Origin: Candidatus Kouleothrix ribensis
Lineage (GTDB): Bacteria; Chloroflexota; Chloroflexia; Chloroflexales; Roseiflexaceae
Assembly: GCA_016722075.1 (NCBI GenBank)
Contig: JADKGW010000002.1
Span: 558,001 to 622,000, forward strand
Length of the DNA: 64,000 nucleotides
Direction of reading: 5' to 3'
Both the position numbers and the translations under genes were made by a program. Positions within the stretch are counted from its first letter, which is position 1. Every line of letters begins with the position of its first letter. Below, piece after piece: positions 61,404-64,000 of the stretch. The notes under the pieces are model-generated. The model was given only the letters and a program-made list of their open reading frames with translations. It made no database searches and was not told where the DNA came from.

Positions 61404-63103
61404 CCCAGGGCGCCAAGCGCGGCCAGCAGCAGCGCCGGTGCCAGCCACCACAGCCAGGCCAGCGGCTGGGCCTGCGCCACGACGAACACGCGCGGCGGGC
61501 CGTTCTCGATGCTAATCGTCAGCGTGTGCTCACCGGCGCTCAGGCCGCTGGCTAGGGTCACCGGGCCACCTTCGACATCCGGGTTGCGCCGCTCGGGTGC
61601 CGCGCCGTCGAGCGTGTACTCGGCCGGACCCGGCATACCCACCAGCGTCAGCGCCGTGCCCGCGAAGCGCACGACCCACATATGTGCGCCTGGCCCGGCC
61701 TGCACCGCCGGGTGGCTCCATGTGTGTGCGCCTGGCCCGGCCACGACGGCCTGGGCCGTATACTGTTTCAACGCATCGTAGGCCGGCGTGGCTGCAAAAT
61801 CGCGCGTCACGATCGCGAAATTCTGAGTCGGGTCGCGCGGGTCGGGCGGCTCGCCACCCCAGCGTAGGAACCACACATTCATCACGCCAACCCACGGCCA
61901 CTCGCGGCGCGCGCGTACCAGCTGGCCAACCGTGTAGGCTGCCTGCTGCTGCGCGCTTACCGGCGGCCCCCAGGTGAAGCGCTTCTCGGGCGGCACCGCT
62001 GGCGAGTCGGTCACATAGCCGAACTCGCTGATCCAGATCGCCTTCTGCGCATCGCCATTCTGCTCCATCAGCTCGCGCAGCAGCACCACGCGCGACACAT
62101 CGATGCGCGAGTCGATCGGCCGGCGCCAGTTCCAGTCGGTGCGCACGCGGATGTAGCGATGCTCGTCGGGCGGCTGGCCCAGCCCATAGGCCTGCGCCGA
62201 CATGATATCGAAGTAGGCCCGGCCGCCGAGCGCGTACACCTCGGCCAGGAAGTCGAGATCGGTGTAGGGTGCGGTCGGGTCGAGCCCATCGGTAGGCGAA
62301 AGGCTGGGAAACAGCACGACGATCGCCGGATCGGCGGCTTTGGCGCTGGTATAGGCAGCCTTGAGCAGCGCGACAAACTCAGCCGGCGATGGGCGCTGGC
62401 CGTTCCACTCATCGGTCAGGTTGGGCTCATTCCAGATCTGAATGAAGCGCAGCTGGCCCTGGTAGTGATGCACCACCGCGCCGACGAAATTGGCATAGTC
62501 GGCGATATGGTCGGGCGGGCCGCTGGCAGCGCCATTCAGGGCCTTGCGCGCCTGAAACTCAGGCATGGCCAGCGCATGGGTGCGCGCCCAATCGGGCGGG
62601 CGGTCGATCCGCACGATCGGCGCGAGGCCCAGCCGCGCGGCCTCGGCCAGGATGAAATCGTACTTCAGCCAGGCGCTCTTGATCGCCTGCGGGTTACGGC
62701 GATCCTCGAAATCGCCGCGGGCGTGGATCTCGACATCCTCCCAGGGCATCTGCATGCGCACGAAGCGCGCGCCAAGATCGCGCGCCATTTCAAGCGTGCG
62801 CGTCACATTCGCGCGGTCGACCTCGTGCTGGATGCCATACAGATTCACGCCCAACTGCGGCACATCGGCCCAGGCGATCGGCTGCGGCGCCGGGGTGTAG
62901 GTGACCCCGCGGTTGTAGGCATTGTCGGCCAGCACGAAGCTGCCCAGTGCGGCATACAGCAGCGCGGCCAGGGCTAACAGCCCGGCCAGGCGGCGGATCG
63001 GCTTAGGATGCGGCAGGTCGTTCACGGCGCGCAGTATAGCCGCGCGGCGATCCGGCGTCAAATCGGCCACTGGCGCGGCGGCACCGCCTGCGGCTGGCGG
63101 CAA
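61322..63103 (-). CDS. Membrane-bound glycoside hydrolase-like protein
   Basis: 593 residues in the longest frame; a GTG at 63023 is a plausible true start, because the membrane helix (LAGLLALAALLYAALGSFVLA) follows soon after. The catalytic barrel shows FVRMQMPWEDVE, IQIWNEPNL (likely acid/base Glu) and IWISEFGY (likely nucleophile Glu), as in clan GH-A families such as GH39 or GH5. The C-terminus has a beta domain and a second membrane helix (WLWWLAPALLLAALGALGY). A family number cannot be fixed. It is convergent with, and overlaps, the cytochrome gene. Confidence 0.75.
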   Translation of the reverse strand: MPPAAGGAAAPVADLTPDRRAAILRAVNDLPHPKPIRRLAGLLALAALLYAALGSFVLADNAYNRGVTYTPAPQPIAWADVPQLGVNLYGIQHEVDRANVTRTLEMARDLGARFVRMQMPWEDVEIHARGDFEDRRNPQAIKSAWLKYDFILAEAARLGLAPIVRIDRPPDWARTHALAMPEFQARKALNGAASGPPDHIADYANFVGAVVHHYQGQLRFIQIWNEPNLTDEWNGQRPSPAEFVALLKAAYTSAKAADPAIVVLFPSLSPTDGLDPTAPYTDLDFLAEVYALGGRAYFDIMSAQAYGLGQPPDEHRYIRVRTDWNWRRPIDSRIDVSRVVLLRELMEQNGDAQKAIWISEFGYVTDSPAVPPEKRFTWGPPVSAQQQAAYTVGQLVRARREWPWVGVMNVWFLRWGGEPPDPRDPTQNFAIVTRDFAATPAYDALKQYTAQAVVAGPGAHTWSHPAVQAGPGAHMWVVRFAGTALTLVGMPGPAEYTLDGAAPERRNPDVEGGPVTLASGLSAGEHTLTISIENGPPRVFVVAQAQPLAWLWWLAPALLLAALGALGYRAQSSPPWSPCRSTRRRLVPSGLSR

Positions 63104-63211
63104 CCGGTAACGAACAGCTGGGAAGCGGGACTAGCCAGCGAGGCGGCATGGGCGATGGACACGAGGCCACTGAAGGAGCGGGGCGAGCAAGCGACACTCG
63201 CCCCATTGGTG

Positions 63212-63856
63212 CTACGAATCTTTCTCTTCCTCGCGCGCGAGGTAGTAGGTCATGCTATGCAGCACCGCCACCGGGTCGATATGGCGCACCCAGACGTTCT
63301 CGGGCACCTGGATGACCATAGGCGCGTAGTTGAGGATCGCGCGCACACCGGCCGACACCAGCATATCGGCGACTTCTTGCGCGCGGCTGGCCGGCACCGC
63401 GATGATCGCCAGCCGAACGGATTGCTCGCGCAGCACGTGCTCGATATGCTCATCGGTTGAGATCGTCAGGCCATTGATATCGGTACCGATCTTGGCCGGG
63501 TCGCTATCGAACAGCGCCGCGATGCGGATGCCCTGGCGCCGGAAGCCCTCGTAACGAGCGATCGCCTCGCCAAGATGGCCGATCCCGATCAGCGCCACCG
63601 GCCACTCCTGATTCAGCCCAAGGATGCGCTCGATCTGATTCAGCAGCTTCTCGACATCGTAACCGATGCCCTGCTTGCCGAACTCCCCGAAGTAGGAGAG
63701 ATCCTTACGAATCTGCGCGGCGGTCACATTAATACGCTCGCCGAGCTCTTGCGATGAGACCGAGCGAACGTCTTCCTGCAACAGGTAGCGCAGGCTGCGC
63801 GCATACAATGGCAGCCGTCGAATGACAACATCAGGCGGGGTCTCAATGCGATCCAC
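63212..63856 (-). CDS. rex: Redox-sensing transcriptional repressor Rex
   Basis: 214 residues from the GTG at 63856, which has GGAGG five bases upstream; a frame to 63895 adds 13 residues without support. The winged-helix part contains SSQELGERINVTAAQIRKDLSYFGEFGKQGIGYDV and the Rossmann part VALIGIGHLGEAI, both Rex signatures. Rex senses the NADH/NAD ratio and represses fermentation and respiration genes. A likely Rex operator lies upstream. Confidence 0.95.
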   Translation of the reverse strand: MDRIETPPDVVIRRLPLYARSLRYLLQEDVRSVSSQELGERINVTAAQIRKDLSYFGEFGKQGIGYDVEKLLNQIERILGLNQEWPVALIGIGHLGEAIARYEGFRRQGIRIAALFDSDPAKIGTDINGLTISTDEHIEHVLREQSVRLAIIAVPASRAQEVADMLVSAGVRAILNYAPMVIQVPENVWVRHIDPVAVLHSMTYYLAREEEKDS

Positions 63857-63943
63857 ACACGCCTCCGAAGATTGCGGGCGCCGGCCCGAAGCCAACCAGG
63901 GGAAAATTACCTTATTGTGAATTGTAGCACCAAGTACCTGCCA

Positions 63944-63961
63944 TTGTCAAGATTATCACAA
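63944..63961. promoter_or_regulatory. Candidate Rex operator upstream of rex
   Basis: TTGTCAAGATTATCACAA resembles the Rex consensus TTGTGAA-N4-TTCACAA with both outer arms kept (13 of 18 positions). A second partial site, TTGTGAATTG, starts at 63915. Autoregulation by Rex is common. Confidence 0.5.
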
Positions 63962-64000
63962 ATGGTCGCAGGGCGCGGGGAGGCGCCCCGCACCCCGCAG

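Overview
The window looks like a chromosome segment of a high-GC bacterium of the phylum Chloroflexota (class Chloroflexia is most likely), carrying one large integrated mobile element. The phylum call is an inference. It rests on the GC-rich host genes, a secreted protein ending in YLPVGRK (a form of the YLPLV-type tail common in secreted Chloroflexia proteins), a bacterial NurA nuclease and a Rex repressor.

Host DNA, left (1-10,064): the end of NAD kinase, a large secreted zinc metalloprotease, a VOC protein, an isoprenylcysteine methyltransferase-like membrane protein, NurA, a zinc-ribbon/J-like/TPR protein and a zinc-ribbon/FHA protein. Host DNA, right (54,101-64,000): an OafA-type acyltransferase with an SGNH tail, a fatty acid desaturase, two tandem class-I glutamine amidotransferase-like hydrolases (peptidase C26), a cytochrome c/beta-propeller protein, a glycoside hydrolase and Rex with a likely autoregulatory operator.

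Integrated element (about 10,065-54,100, 44 kb, lower GC): it is bounded by a shared 8-base core, ATACGCCA, and a large serine integrase lies 42 bp from the right core. Rejoining the two inner flanks gives an imperfect palindrome of the kind expected for a serine-integrase attP. The backbone holds a ParA partition locus with unusual palindromic 9-base repeats, a winged-helix protein, a small-gene operon (two DUF2958 proteins and a RadC-like protein), a VirD4/TraG-like ATPase with a replication-relaxation protein, a second RadC, an antitoxin/PIN toxin pair with a clear operator, a tyrosine recombinase and several metalloprotease-like proteins. I found no relaxase and no mating-channel genes. 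Four insertion sequences are present: two near-identical IS630 copies (one splits a gene) and one IS5-family element nested inside another.

The cargo is mainly predicted phage defence: an OLD-family ATPase/TOPRIM nuclease at the left edge; a minus-strand operon of SMEK-APAZ, a short catalytically dead Argonaute and a membrane-anchored DUF2726 protein; and a DISARM-type operon (drmE-drmA-drmB-drmC). Where DISARM normally has a DNA methyltransferase, this operon starts with a GNAT acetyltransferase fused to an ABC ATPase. These last two operons are the best candidates for an undescribed system.
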